A stretch of 64,000 nt of DNA, taken from Viola odorata. Its lineage: Eukaryota > Streptophyta > Magnoliopsida > Malpighiales > Violaceae. A program made the position numbers and the translations under genes. This document shows, piece after piece, positions 1-10,975 of the stretch. The stretch's first letter is position 1, and every line of letters starts with the position of its first letter. The notes under the pieces are model-generated. The model did no database searches, was not told the DNA's origin, and was given only the letters and a program-made list of their open reading frames with translations. Where the stretch lies: NCBI GenBank assembly GCA_963691705.1, contig OY829543.1:27737523-27801522 (forward strand), read 5' to 3'.

Positions 1-816
1 AGCGCGCAGATTCGAGGACGAATCCATTTGAAGAGGGAGGAGATGATACGAGCATGAGGGGTCTCACTCGTATACACGTGAAGACCTCACAGATAGGCCG
101 CGCCAGCCATAAAGAATGCCGCGCCAAGTTCTCGCAAACCATGAAGACATGCGCGCACCAGGCGCACCAACCCTAGCATCCTATGAAGTCCCCGCGCCTA
201 AGCCATCCGAGGCCTTGCGCTAGCTCTCCAAGCCAATCTCTTCAAGCCCGCGCTCAAAGCCATAAGTGAAGGATGGTTTAGGGTTATTTCATGTAATAAT
301 TCCCAAGCCTACTCTTCGCCCATGGGAGAAAATTCCTTATCTTTTGAAGTCTACAGACTTATTTTCACATCATCGCTTTGAGTTACCTTTTAGTTATTTT
401 CCAACCCTTTTCCATAGTGCTGATGAATATCTCTCCTTTGTAGGTACTTTGTGTGACATTCGCAAAGGAATGGAGCGCGCAGATTCGAGGACGAATCCAT
501 TTGAAGAGGGAGGAGATGATACGAGCATGAGGGCTCTAACTCGTATCCACGTAAAGACCTCATGGATAGGCCGCGTAAGAAATGAGGAATGTCGTGCCAA
601 GTCCTCGCAAACCATGAAGACATGCGCGCACTAGGCGAGCCAACCCTAGCATCCCATGAAGTCCCCGCGCCTAAGCCATCCGAGGCCTTGCGCTAGCTCT
701 CCAAGCCAACCTCTTCAAGCCCGTGGTCAAGGCCTTAAGTAAAGGGTAGTTTAGGGTTATTTCATGTAATAATTCCCAAGCCTACTCTTCGCCCATGGGA
801 GAAAATTCCTTGTCTT
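1..816 (+). repeat. Partial HOR-1 copy at window edge
   Basis: Positions 1-343 are the 3' part of a monomer of the type seen at 2178. Positions 344-816 match the monomer at 2651 almost exactly, and the predicted 122-residue frames at 266 and 2573 are identical. The next monomer (817) is the type that starts a HOR-1 copy, so the monomer type at 3124 is missing here. This fits a one-monomer unequal exchange. Confidence 0.8.
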
Positions 817-3596
817 TTGAAGTCTACAGACTTATTTTCACAACATCGCTTTGTGTTACCTTTTAGTTATTTTCCAACCCTTTTCCATAGTACTGATGTA
901 TATCTCTCCTATGTAGGTACTTTGTGTCACATTCGCAAAGGAATGGAGCCCGTAGATTCGAGGACGAATCCATTTGAAGAGGGAGGAGATGATACGAACA
1001 GGAGGACATGAGGGGTCTCACTCGTATCCACGCGAAGACCTCACAGATAGGCCGCGCCAGCCATGAGGAATGCCGCGCCAAGTTCTCGCAAACCATGAAG
1101 ACATGCGCGCACCAGGCGCACCAACCCTTGCATCCCATGAAGTCCCCGCGCCTAAGCCATCCGAGGCCTTGCGCTAGCTCTCCAAGCCAATCTCTTCAAG
1201 CCCGCGCTCAAAGCCATAAGTGAAGGATGGTTTAGGGTTATTTCATGTAATAATTCCCAAGCCTACTCTTCGCCCATGGGAGAAAATTCCTTGTCTTTTG
1301 AAGTCTACAGACTTATTTTCACATCATCGATTTCAGTTACGTTTTAGTTATTTTCCAACCCTTTTCTATAGTACTAATGCATATTTCTCCTATGTAGGTA
1401 CTATGTGTGACATTCGCAAAGGAATGGAGCGCGCAGATTCGAAGACGAATCCATTTGAAGAGGGAGGAGATGTTATGAGCATGAGGGCTCTCACTCGTAT
1501 CCACGTGAAGACCTCACGGCTAGGGCGCGTAAGCCATGAGGAACGCCGCACCAAGTCCGCGCAAACCATGAAGACATCCGCGCACCAGGCGCGCCAATCT
1601 CTTCAAGCCCGCGGTCAAGGCCTTAAGTAAAGTGTAGTTTAGGGTTGTTTCTTGTAATAATTCCCAAGCCTACTCTTCGCCCATGGGAGAAAATTCCTTG
1701 TCTATTGAAGTCTACTGACTTATTTTCACATCATCGGTTTGAGTTACCTTTTAGTTATTTTCCAACCCTTTTCCATAGTACTGATGCATATCTCTCCTAT
1801 GTTGGTACTATGTGTGACATTCGCAAAGGAATAGAGCGCGCAGATTCGAGGACGAATCCATTTGAAGAGGGAGGAGATGATACGACCATGAGGGCTCTCA
1901 CTCGTATCCACGTGAAGAGCTCACGACTCGGGCACGTAAGCCATGAGGAACGCCGCGCCCAGTCCACTCAAACCATGAAGACATCCGCGCACCAGGCGCG
2001 CCAACCCTAGCATCTATTGAAGTCCCTGCGCCTAAGCCATCGTAGGCCATGCGCTAGCTCTCCAATCCCATCTCTTCAAGCCCGCGGTCTAGGCCTTAAG
2101 GGAAGTGTAGTTTAGGGTTTTTTCTTATAATAATTCCCAAGCCTACTCTTCGCCCATGGGAGAAAAATCCTTGTCTTTTGAAGTCTACAGACTTATTTTC
2201 ACAACATCGCTTTGAGTTACCATTTAGTTATTTTCCTACACTTTTCCATAGTGTTGATGCATACCTCGTCTGTATAGGTACTATGTGTGACATTCGCAAA
2301 GGAATAGAGCGCGCAGATTCGAGGACGAATCCATTTGAAGAGGGAGGAGATGATACGAGCATGAGGGGTCTCACTCGTATCCACGTGAAGACCTCACAGA
2401 TAGGCCGCGCCAGCCATAAAGAATGCCGCGCCAAGTTCTCGCAAACCATGAAGACATGCGCGCACCAGGCGCACCAACCCTAGCATCCTATGAAGTCCCC
2501 GCGCCTAAGCCATCCGAGGCCTTGCGCTAGCTCTCCAAGCCAATCTCTTCAAGCCCGCGCTCAAAGCCATAAGTGAAGGATGGTTTAGGGTTATTTCATG
2601 TAATAATTCCCAAGCCTACTCTTCGCCCATGGGAGAAAATTCCTTATCTTTTGAAGTCTACAGACTTATTTTCACATCATCGCTTTGAGTTACCTTTTAG
2701 TTATTTTCCAACCCTTTTCCATAGTGCTGATGAATATCTCTCCTTTGTAGGTACTTTGTGTGACATTCGCAAAGGAATGGAGCGCGCAGATTCGAGGACG
2801 AATCCATTTGAAGAGGGAGGAGATGATACGAGCATGAGGGCTCTAACTCGTATCCACGTAAAGACCTCATGGATAGGCCGCGTAAGAAATGAGGAATGTC
2901 GTGCCAAGTCCTCGCAAACCATGAAGACATGCGCGCACTAGGCGAGCCAACCCTAGCATCCCATGAAGTCCCCGCGCCTAAGCCATCCAAGGCCTTGCGC
3001 TAGCTCTCCAAGCCAACCTCTTCAAGCCCGCGGTCAAGGCCTTAAGTAAAGGGTAGTTTAGGGTTATTTCATGTAATAATTCCCAAGCCTACTCTTCGCC
3101 CATGGGAGAAAATTCCTTGTCTTTTGAAGTCTACAGACTTATTTTCACAACATCGCTTTGTGTTACCTTTTAGTTATTTTCCAACCCTTTTCCATAGTGC
3201 TGATGAATATCTCTCCTTTGTAGGTACTTTGTGTGACATTCACAAAGGAATGGAGCGCGCAGATTCGAGGACGAATCCATTTGAAGAGGGAGGAGATGAT
3301 ACGAGCATGAGGGCTCTAACTCGTATCCACGTAAAGACCTCATGGATAGGCCGCGTAAGAAATGAGGAATGTCGCGCCAAGTCCTCGCAAACCATGAAGA
3401 CATGCGCGCACTAGGCGAGCCAACCCTAGCATCCCATGAAGTCCCCGCGCCTAAGCCATCCGAGGCCTTGCGCTAGCTCTCCAAGCCAATCTCTTCAAGC
3501 CCGCGGTCAAGGCCTTAAGTAAAGGGTAGTTTAGGGTTATTTCATGTAATAATAACCAAGCCTACTCTTCGCCCATGGGAGAAAATTCCTTGTCTT
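817..3596 (+). repeat. HOR-1 copy a (2780 bp hexamer)
   Basis: Six monomers of 481, 407, 473, 473, 473 and 473 bp. Each type is recognisable: the 481-bp unit has an extra stretch after the purine tract (GATACGAACAGGAGGACATGAGG); the 407-bp unit lacks 66 bp; the unit at 2178 has a distinctive GTTGATGCATACCTCGTC. Confidence 0.85.
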
Positions 3597-6500
3597 TTGA
3601 AGTCTACAGACTTATTTTCACAACATCGCTTTGTGTTACCTTTTAGTTATTTTCCAACCCTTTTCCATAGTACTGATGTATATCTCTCCTATGTAGGTAC
3701 TTTGTGTCACATTCGCAAAGGAATGGAGCCCGTAGATTCGAGGACGAATCCATTTGAAGAGGGAGGAGATGATACGAACAGGAGGACATGAGGGGTCTCA
3801 CTCGTATCCACGCGAAGACCTCACAGATAGGCCGCGCCAGCCATGAGTAATGCCGCGCCAAGTTCTCGCAAACCATGAAGACATGCGCGCACCAGGCGCA
3901 CCAACCCTTGCATCCCATGAAGTCCCCGCGCCTAAGCCATCCGAGGCCTTGCGCTAGCTCTCCAAGCCAATCTCTTCAAGCCCGCGCTCAAAGCCATAAG
4001 TGAAGGATGGTTTAGGGTTATTTCATGTAATAATTCCCAAGCCTACTCTTCGCCCATGGGAGAAAATTCCTTGTCTTTTGAAGTCTACAGACTTATTTTC
4101 ACATCATCGATTTCAGTTACGTTTTAGTTATTTTCCAACCCTTTTCCATAGTACTAATGCATATTTCTCCTATGTAGGTACTATGTGTGACATTCGCAAA
4201 GGAATGGAGCGCGCAGATTCGAAGACGAATCCATTTGAAGAGGGAGGAGATGTTATGAGCATGAGGGCTCTCACTCGTATCCACGTGAAGACCTCACGGC
4301 TAGGGCGCGTAAGCCATGAGGAACGCCGCACCAAGTCCGCGCAAACCATGAAGACATCCGCGCACCAGGCGCGCCAATCTCTTCAAGCCCGCGGTCAAGG
4401 CCTTAAGTAAAGTGTAGTTTAGGGTTGTTTCTTGTAATAATTCCCAAGCCTACTCTTCGCCCATGGGAGAAAATTCCTTGTCTTTTGAAGTCTACTGACT
4501 TATTTTCACATCATCGGTTTAAGTTACCTTTTAGTTATTTTCCAACCCTTTTCCATAGTATTGATGCACATCTCTCCTATGTTGGTACTATGTGTGACAT
4601 TCGCAAAGGAATAGAGCGCGCAGATTCGAGGACGAATCCATTTGAAGAGGGAGGAGATGATACGACCATGAGGGCTCTCACTCGTATCCACGTGAAGAGC
4701 TCACGACTCGGGCACGTAAGCCTTGAGGAACGCCGCGCCCAGTCCACTCAAACCATGAAGACATCCGCGCACCAGGCGCGCCAACCCTAGCATCTATTGA
4801 AGTCCCTGCGCCTAAGCCATCGTAGGCCATGCGCTAGCTCTCCAATCCCATCTCTTCAAGTCCACGGTCTAGGCCTTAAGGGAAGTGTAGTTTAGGGTTT
4901 TTTCTTATAATAATTCCCAAGCCTACTCTTCGCCCATGGGAGAAAAATCCTTGTCTTTTGAAGTCTACAGACTTATTTTCACAACATCGCTTTGAGTTAC
5001 CATTTAGTTATTTTCCTACACTTTTCCATAGTGTTGATGCATACCTCGTCTGTATAGGTACTATGTGTGACATTCGCAAAGGAATAGAGCGCGCAGATTC
5101 GAGGACGAATCCATTTGAAGAGGGAGGAGATGATACGAGCATGAGGGGTCTCACTCGTATCCACGTGAAGACCTCACAGATAGGCCACGCCAGCCATAAA
5201 GAATGCCGCGCCAAGTTCTCGCAAACCATGAAAGCATGCGCGCACCAGGCGCACCAACCCTAGCATCCTATGAAGTCCCCGCGCCTAAGCCATCCGAGGC
5301 CTTGCGCTAGCTCTCCAAGCCAATCTCTTCAAGCCCGCGCTCAAAGCCATAAGTGAAGGATGGTTTAGGATTATTTCATGTAATAATTCCCAAGCCTACT
5401 CTTCGCCCATGGGAGAAAATTCCTTATCTTTTGAAGTCTACAGACTTATTTTCACATCATCGCTTTGAGTTACCTTTTAGTTATTTTCCAACCCTTTTCC
5501 ATAGTGCTGATGAATATCTCTCCTTTGTAGGTACTTTGTGTGACATTCGCAAAGGAATGGAGCGCGTAGATTCGAGGACGAATCCATTTGAAGAGGGAGG
5601 AGATGATACGAGCATGAGGGCTCTAACTCGTATCCATGTAAAGACCTCATGGATAGGCCGCGTAAGAAATGAGGAATGTCGTGCCAAGTCCTCGCAAACC
5701 ATGAAGACATGCGCGCACTAGGCGAGCCAACCCTAGCATCCCATGAAGTCCCCGCGCCTAAGCCATCCGAGGCCTTGCGCTAGCTCTCCAAGCCAACCTC
5801 TTCAAGCCCGCAGTCAAGGCCTTAAGTAAAGGGTAGTTTAGGGTTATTTCATGTAATAATTCCCAAGCCTACTCTTCGCCCATGGGAGAAAATTCCTTGT
5901 CTTTTGAAGTCTACAGACTTATTTTCACAACATCGCTTTGTGTTACCTTTTAGTTATTTTCCAACCCTTTTCCATAGTGCTGATGCATATCTCTTCTATG
6001 TAGGTACTTTGTGTGACATTCGCAAAGGAATGGAGCCCACAGATTCGAGGACGAATCCATTTGAAGAGCGAGGAGATGATACGAACATGAGGACATGAGG
6101 GCTCTCACTCATATCCACGTGAAGACCTCACGGATAGGCCGCGCAAGCCATGAGGAATGCCGCGCCAAGTCTTCCCAAACCATGAAGACATGCGCGCACA
6201 AGGCGTGCCAACCCTAGCATCCCATGAATCCCCCGCGCCTAAGCCATCCGAGGCTATGCGCTAGCTCTCCAAGCCAATCTCTTCAAGCCCGCGGTCAAGG
6301 CCTTAAGTAAAGGGTAGTTTAGGGTTATTTCATGTAATAATTCCCAAGCCTACTCTTCGCCCATGGGAGAAAATTCCTTGTCTTTTGAAGTCTACAGACT
6401 TATTTTCACAACATCGCTTTGTGTTACCTTTTAGTTATTTTCCAACCCTTTTCCATAGTGCTGATGAATATCTCTCCTTTGTAGGTACTTTGTGTGACAT

Positions 6501-6857
6501 TCGCAAAGGAATGGAGCGCGCAGATTCGAGGACGAATCCATTTGAAGAGGGAGGAGATGATACGAGCATGAGGGCTCTAACTCGTATCCACGTAAAGACC
6601 TCATGGATAGGCCGCGTAAGAAATGAGGAATGTCGCGCCAAGTCCTCGCAAACTATGAAGACATGCGCGCACTAGGCGAGCCAACCCTAGCATCCCATGA
6701 AGTCCCCGCGCCTAAGCCATCCGAGGCCTTGCGCTAGCTCTCCAAGCCAATCTCTTCAAGCCCGCGGTCAAGGCCTTAAGTAAAGGGTAGTTTAGGGTTA
6801 TTTCATGTAATAATTCCCAAGCCTACTCTTCGCCCATGGGAGAAAATTCCTTGTCTT
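3597..6857 (+). repeat. HOR-1 copy b (3261 bp, with one extra monomer)
   Basis: Seven monomers: 481, 407, 473, 473, 473, 481 and 473 bp. The first five match copy a at an offset of 2780. The sixth (5904-6384) is an additional type, carrying GAGCGAGGAGATG and a GAACATGAGGACATGAGG insertion. After it, the monomer at 6385 resumes the type seen at 3124, at an offset of 3261. Confidence 0.8.
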
Positions 6858-7762
6858 TTGAAGTCTACAGACTTATTTTCACAACATCGCTTTGTGTTAC
6901 CTTTTAGTTATTTTCCAACCCTTTTCCATAGTACTGATGTATATCTCTCCTATGTAGGTACTTTGTGTCACATTCGCAAAGGAATGGAGCCCGTAGATTC
7001 GAGGACGAATCCATTTGAAGAGGGAGGAGATGATACGAACAGGAGGACATGAGGGGTCTCACTCGTATCCACGCGAAGACCTCACAGATAGGCCGCGCCA
7101 GCCATGAGGAATGCCGCGCCAAGTTCTCGCAAACCATGAAGACATGCGCGCACCAGGCGCACCAACCCTAGCATCCCATGAATCCCCCGCGCCTCACCCA
7201 TCTGAGGCTATGCGCTAGCTCTCCAAGCCAATCTCTTCAAGCCCGCGGTCAAGGCCTTAAGTAAATGGTAGTTTAGGGTTATTTCATGTAATAATTCCCA
7301 AGCATACTCTTCGCCCATGGGAGAAAACTCCTTGTCTTTTGAAGTCTACAGACTTATTTTCACATCATCGGTTTCAGTTACCTTTTAGTTATTTTCCAAC
7401 CCTTTTCCATAGTACTGATGCATATTTCTCCTATGTAGGTACTATGTGTGACATTCGCAAAGGAATGGAGCGCGCAGATTCGAAGAGGAATCCATTTGAA
7501 GAGGGAGGAGATGTTGTGAGCATGAGGGCTCTCACTCGTATCCACGTGAAGACCTCACGGCTAGGGCGCGTAAGCCCTGAGGAACGCCGCACCAAGTCCG
7601 CGCAAACCATGAAGACGTCCGCGCACCAGGCGCGCCAATTTCTTCAAGCCCGCGGTCAAGGCCTTAAGTAAAGGGTAGTTTAGGGTTGTTTCTTGTAATA
7701 ATTCCCAAGCCTACTCTTCGCCCATGGGAGAAAATTCCTTGTCTTTTGAAGTCTACAGACTT
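6858..7762 (+). repeat. HOR-1 copy c, interrupted by retrotransposon
   Basis: Monomers at 6858 (481 bp) and 7339 (407 bp) match the first two units of HOR-1. The third begins at 7746 and is cut after 17 bp by the element. Its remainder resumes at 15749 with the sequence expected for the third unit type, so the element inserted into a pre-existing HOR. Confidence 0.85.
7758..7762 (+). repeat. Target site duplication, left copy (GACTT)
   Basis: GACTT immediately precedes the TGATACGA start of the left LTR and is repeated exactly after the right LTR at 15744-15748. With one copy and the element removed, the satellite reads ACAGACTTATTTTCAC, the sequence of uninterrupted monomers. A 5-bp duplication is the usual product of Ty3/gypsy integrase. 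Confidence 0.95.
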
Positions 7763-7957
7763 TGATACGATCACACTACCCTTAAGGCTTGAAGACAAGG
7801 ATATTGTTCCAAAAGGACCAATCACAAGGAGCATGGCCAAGAAGCTTACCATGTGGATCGAAAGAGAATTAATCAAGACAATACCTAAGCATGAAGATCG
7901 AGCATTGATACTACTCCTGCGTTGTTCCAAAAGTGAGCTGAAGCAACAACTCCAGTA

Positions 7958-7979
7958 GCAAAACGCTATAGCGTTTTGC
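7958..7979. repeat. Perfect 22-bp palindrome in 5' LTR U3
   Basis: GCAAAACGCTA followed by its exact reverse complement TAGCGTTTTGC. It starts on the last base of the TAG that closes the LTR-encoded frame and lies about 90 bp upstream of the TATA box. The identical palindrome is at 15216-15237. It may be a dimeric protein-binding site or a hairpin at the end of the coding RNA; function unknown. Confidence 0.85.
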
Positions 7980-8045
7980 CCCTGCTTCGAAAGGACCTTG
8001 CGAGCTGTTTTTTCCCACTTGTTATATTTTATTGTTTTTATTATC

Positions 8046-8053
8046 TATAAATA
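8046..8053 (+). promoter_or_regulatory. LTR TATA box
   Basis: TATAAATA in the context CTATAAATAG, about 280 bp inside the LTR, where a U3 promoter is expected. The 3' LTR has the same motif at 15304-15311. Confidence 0.7.
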
Positions 8054-8487
8054 GAACATCAAGTTAGCTTTCCTTTGCAGATTATTGCCAAGTGAAAGCT
8101 AGAGAGAGTTCCTCCTCTAGCCTTTCACCAAGGCTTGATCCAAGCTTATTATTGAGTGATTTGTGTGTGATATTTTGGCCACTTCTTGGCTGAAACTTTG
8201 TATTGTTTCTTGGCTGTAATTCCAGTGTGTTCTCAAGCATTAATCAAGTGTTCTTTGTGCTTTCAATCCTTGTTCAATTGTTGGTCCCCTTTCCGAATTC
8301 CATCCAAGAATTCCTCAATCCTTTCCTTTCATCCTTTGTCTTATCATCCATTTCCGCTGCACTTATACTCCATCTTCCATCCTATTTCCTTCCATATTCC
8401 AATCTGCCTTGTGTCGCAACTCCAAGCTAGATCCTCCTTCAACATAGGTTCATCCTCCCCTTACAAAGGAGGTTGGATCTTATCAAG

Positions 8488-8499
8488 TGGTAGCGGAGC
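8488..8499 (+). promoter_or_regulatory. Primer binding site, initiator tRNA-Met-like
   Basis: TGGTAGCGGAGC lies 2 nt after the LTR. It begins with the TGG that pairs with tRNA CCA and matches 10 of 12 bases of the plant initiator-Met primer site TGGTATCAGAGC. The two mismatches may be divergence, or may mean a different primer tRNA. Confidence 0.65.
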
Positions 8500-9093
8500 T
8501 CTAGCCGCTTCGAGTTGCCTTCTGTTGCCTTTCTTCTTTCCGAGTCTGTCCTGAAAATCCACCATATTCCTGTCTCATTTTGTGAGTAATACAGCTCGAA
8601 AAGATCTGAATTTTTGTGTCAAACACCTTCGTCCTGTGCTTAACAATTTTCGTGTTTTGGTCGTCCTGAAATTCTATGAAAATAGTACTCATTCTGATCA
8701 AAACAAAAAGTTGAACAGATTTTCATCAAAGAAAAATAGTTCTATATTCGTGGTCGATTTACTCTGTGTTCGTTGTCAAATTTCATTTTGGTTCCTTCAT
8801 AAAAGTTATAGCTCAACGTCTTAAAAGTTTCCCTATAAAATTTCGTGATCTTTAGACAACATTTGCTTTTTCTTTGACTCCAAATCGAAAGTCTGCACCA
8901 AGCTGTCCGAAAATTCAACCAAGAACAGTCTTGGTGTTCGTCAAGCTCTTGATGTGTTCTTGAGTTTTCATGAAAAGAAGAAAGAAATCTGGCTACAATA
9001 CTTTTCATCTTCCACTCCTTGCCAAAAGCTTGTTTCCCCATTAAGTATTACTTACCAACTCATTTCTTTTTGTCTTTTGTTCACAAATAGAAC

Positions 9094-9176
9094 ATTCTCT
9101 TACACCCACTTACTCTTGTCTGAATATTCTCTTACACCCACTTAATCTTGTCTGAATATTCTCTTACACCTCATCC
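9094..9176 (+). repeat. 32-bp minisatellite in leader (about 2.5 copies)
   Basis: ATTCTCTTACACCCACTTA recurs at 9094 and 9126, and a shorter third copy begins at 9158 (ATTCTCTTACACCTCA). The spacing is exactly 32 bp, and the TCTTGTCTGAAT linker lies between copies. Confidence 0.85.
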
Positions 9177-9322
9177 ACTTTGCTAAAAGGCTTCCATGTG
9201 CAAGAATTACCATCTTTCCATTACCTTTTCAAAATCAGAACTTTCCCTACAAATTCGTCCAAAATCAACCTTGTTGCTTCAATCAACAATTGATCATTGC
9301 CAAGTTCAGAACATAATTGTTC

Positions 9323-9325
<3 letters not shown>

Positions 9326-9357
<32 letters not shown>
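9326..9357 (+). repeat. A32 homopolymer in leader
   Basis: Thirty-two consecutive A residues, followed by TGAGAAC and preceded by GTTCTCT. The flanks GTTCTC and GAGAAC are complementary and could pair across the tract. True length is uncertain, since homopolymers are prone to sequencing error and slippage. Confidence 0.9.
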
Positions 9358-9359
<2 letters not shown>

Positions 9360-9495
9360 AGAACTCTGTGGGAATTTCAAGTGTTGTTTCAATTATTCGT
9401 TCTTTTAATTTCTATACCCCCTACATGGGCGGTTGCAATCTTTAAATTCAAGTCATTTCAATTCCGTTATTTCCATTCAAGTCATTTACTTTCAA

Positions 9496-9731
9496 GCTCA
9501 AAGGGAGGCCTTGTCGCCCTTTTTACTTTTCTGTCCTAGGATTGGTTCTACCATCCTCTCTTTACAATTCAAGTAATTTCCTTTCAGCTATTTAAATTCT
9601 GCCATTTAAATTTCAGCAATTTACTTTAAGTAATTTACTTTCTTGTACTTTACTTTCTTGCTCAAAGGGAGGCTTTGCCGACCTCTTTACTTTTTTTGTC
9701 CAAGGATTGGTTCTACCATCCTATTCTTTAC
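9496..9731 (+). repeat. Imperfect direct repeat pair in leader
   Basis: 9496-9565 and 9660-9731 share GCTCAAAGGGAGGC, then a degenerate T-rich stretch, then AGGATTGGTTCTACCATCCT. The copies are 164 bp apart. The AT-rich sequence between them (9566-9659) is itself built of short ATTTAAATT/ATTTACTTT variants. Confidence 0.75.
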
Positions 9732-9991
9732 TTTCCAAGCCTTTCCTTTCAGCTTTTCCTTTCAGCTTTTCACTTCTTGAATTTCTAATGTGCTCAAAAC
9801 AATAATTGAACAAAAGAAAACAACAAGGACACTGCTTGAGGACATTACTTGGACAAAAGGGAAACAAAACAACTTGTGAGGCTTGAGTAACTAAGTGAGG
9901 ACAATTTTTACGAGAGTTTCAAACACGAGAGCAAACACGTGAGGGAGTGTTTTTCACTAACGTGTGCCACTTGTGTAGGTTAACTTTAGAC

Positions 9992-10975
9992 ATGTCTCGC
10001 TCGAGCATGTGTGGAAGTGAGGAGAGCAAATCACAAAGCTCCCAAACTAAAAACCTGTTGGCTGCGATGGACACAATGAGAATTGCAATAGAAGAATTGC
10101 AATCTGAAAAGGAAGATCTCAAGAAACAAGTTTCCTTCCTTATGAAAGGAACCCCAGCTGATTCTCCTACTCCACCATCCAAAACTACAAGGAAAATAGC
10201 AAGGGATGGAATTTGTGAGACTGAATCCGACGGCCATGATAGTGATGGCGCCAAGGAGAAGTCAAAGAGGGTGGCCGGCGGAGGCTCACCCAAGGATACT
10301 AGCACCATCAAGCAAGGAAGGGGCACATTCGCAAGCAAACCCATCGTCACCGACCTTCAAGCTCAAACCATAAGAATACTCCAATCCGAGGGTAAGGTGG
10401 GACAATACAATCTATTCAAAGATAGTATAAATCCTACATTATCCCAGGGTATTGGCAACCACAAGGCCGCAGAAGACACACCTTTAGGCCGCCACGGGGC
10501 CATGGTGACTTATGATGAGTCAACGAAAAAACCTCACTACCATGCCTATACCAATCCACTCCATGATCATGCATACTATGGAGACCAACATGAGGAAGGT
10601 GCCACTTATGACCGAGAAGAGTCTCATGGCCACAGAGAAGAAATACCGCGAGGGCCAACTAGATATGAAAGGCTAGATGACAACATTAGTGGTATTAAAG
10701 TTAAAATACCTACTTTTGAGGGAACCACCAATCCGGAAGAATACATCAAGTGGGAAGGTAAAATACAACGAATATTCAATTGCCACCGATATTCAGATAA
10801 CAAAATGATCAAATTAGCAACCATGGAATTCGATGGTTATGCGGTGAATTGGTGGGAGAAGATGACCAAGGAGAGAGTCGGAATACATGCCATTACTGCT
10901 TGGGCAGAATTGAAATGCATCATGAGGAAGAGATTCGTTCCTACGCACTACAAACGTGACTTGCAAAATAAGTGA
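9992..10975 (+). pseudogene. Retrotransposon gag, N-terminal part, ending at in-frame TGA
   Basis: Encodes the N-terminal part of Gag, which forms the virus-like particle around the element RNA. I chose the ATG at 9992 (MSRSSMCGSEESK); the same frame is open from 9947. Residues 22-52 are a predicted amphipathic or coiled-coil segment (LLAAMDTMRIAIEELQSEK). A charged, Gly/Ser-rich linker follows. A Retrotrans_gag-type capsid region starts near residue 242 (FEGTTNPEEYIKWE) and includes the diagnostic WW at about 287-288. Translation stops at TGA 10973-10975, but capsid homology continues in the same frame immediately afterwards (QGLKQGTNSVGEYYNELES). The stop therefore lies inside Gag and is a nonsense lesion, not a natural gag end. 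Stop-codon readthrough is an alternative but unlikely given the other lesions. Confidence 0.85.

Larger units (their letters stand above)
1..7762 (+). repeat. Satellite array, left block (HOR-1)
   Basis: Head-to-tail satellite monomers, all in the same orientation. TTGAAG anchors fall at 344, 817, 1298, 1705, 2178, 2651, 3124, 3597, 4078, 4485, 4958, 5431, 5904, 6385, 6858, 7339 and 7746, giving spacings of 473, 481 or 407 bp. The same series repeats with a 2780-bp offset (817 to 3597, 1298 to 4078, 1705 to 4485, 2178 to 4958, 2651 to 5431), which defines a higher-order repeat. The block ends where a retrotransposon splits the monomer starting at 7746. Short open frames inside the monomers are not genes: the 473-bp period is not a multiple of three, and the frames close in each unit. 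Confidence 0.95.
7763..8485 (+). repeat. 5' LTR
   Basis: 723 bp, beginning TGATACGATC and ending GGATCTTATCA (TG...CA termini). Aligned base by base to the right LTR, it differs only at 7921 (G, versus A at 15179), 7984 (G, versus C at 15242) and 8316 (C, versus A at 15574). It contains a short open frame continuous with the tail of pol in the other LTR, a 22-bp palindrome, and a TATA box. From the TATA box, transcription is expected to start near 8075-8085, dividing U3 from R-U5. Confidence 0.97.
8486..9991 (+). other. Retrotransposon 5' leader (untranslated)
   Basis: About 1.5 kb of AT-rich sequence between primer site and gag. Short open frames occur but none resembles a known protein; one (9297-9539) is only a poly-lysine read of an A tract. 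The leader holds a 32-bp minisatellite (9094-9176), a 32-A homopolymer (9326-9357), a roughly 70-bp imperfect direct repeat (9496-9565 and 9660-9731), and CTTTCAGCTTTTC duplications near 9745-9772. Packaging and dimerisation signals would be expected here but cannot be pinpointed. Confidence 0.8.

Noticed and set aside
30..52. GGAGGAGATG as a ribosome binding site before a start codon
   Set aside because: The purine run is the fossil polypurine tract; the setting is a eukaryotic retroelement-derived satellite.
266..634. Dozens of 60-136-codon open frames on + strand in satellite units as protein genes
   Set aside because: They recur once per monomer, rely mostly on non-ATG starts, are broken by single-base indels in near-identical copies (21955, 22914), and the 473/407-bp periods are not multiples of three. 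They are explained by a pol fossil plus chance.
1..7757. rDNA intergenic spacer subrepeats
   Set aside because: No rRNA coding sequence or spacer promoter was recognised anywhere in the window; the monomer content points to a retroelement.
7763..8485. LTR as an independent MITE or solo LTR
   Set aside because: It has a matching partner at 15021-15743 with complete gag-pol between them and shared target duplication.
8186..8554. Open frames in LTR and leader (8186-8554, 9297-9539) as genes
   Set aside because: They overlap the LTR, primer site or the A32 tract (poly-lysine) and show no known domain; one is repeated in the other LTR only because the LTRs are duplicates.
10973..10975. Natural gag/pol stop-codon readthrough at TGA
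   Set aside because: The stop falls within the capsid domain, well before the zinc knuckle, not at a gag-pol boundary, and other lesions are present.
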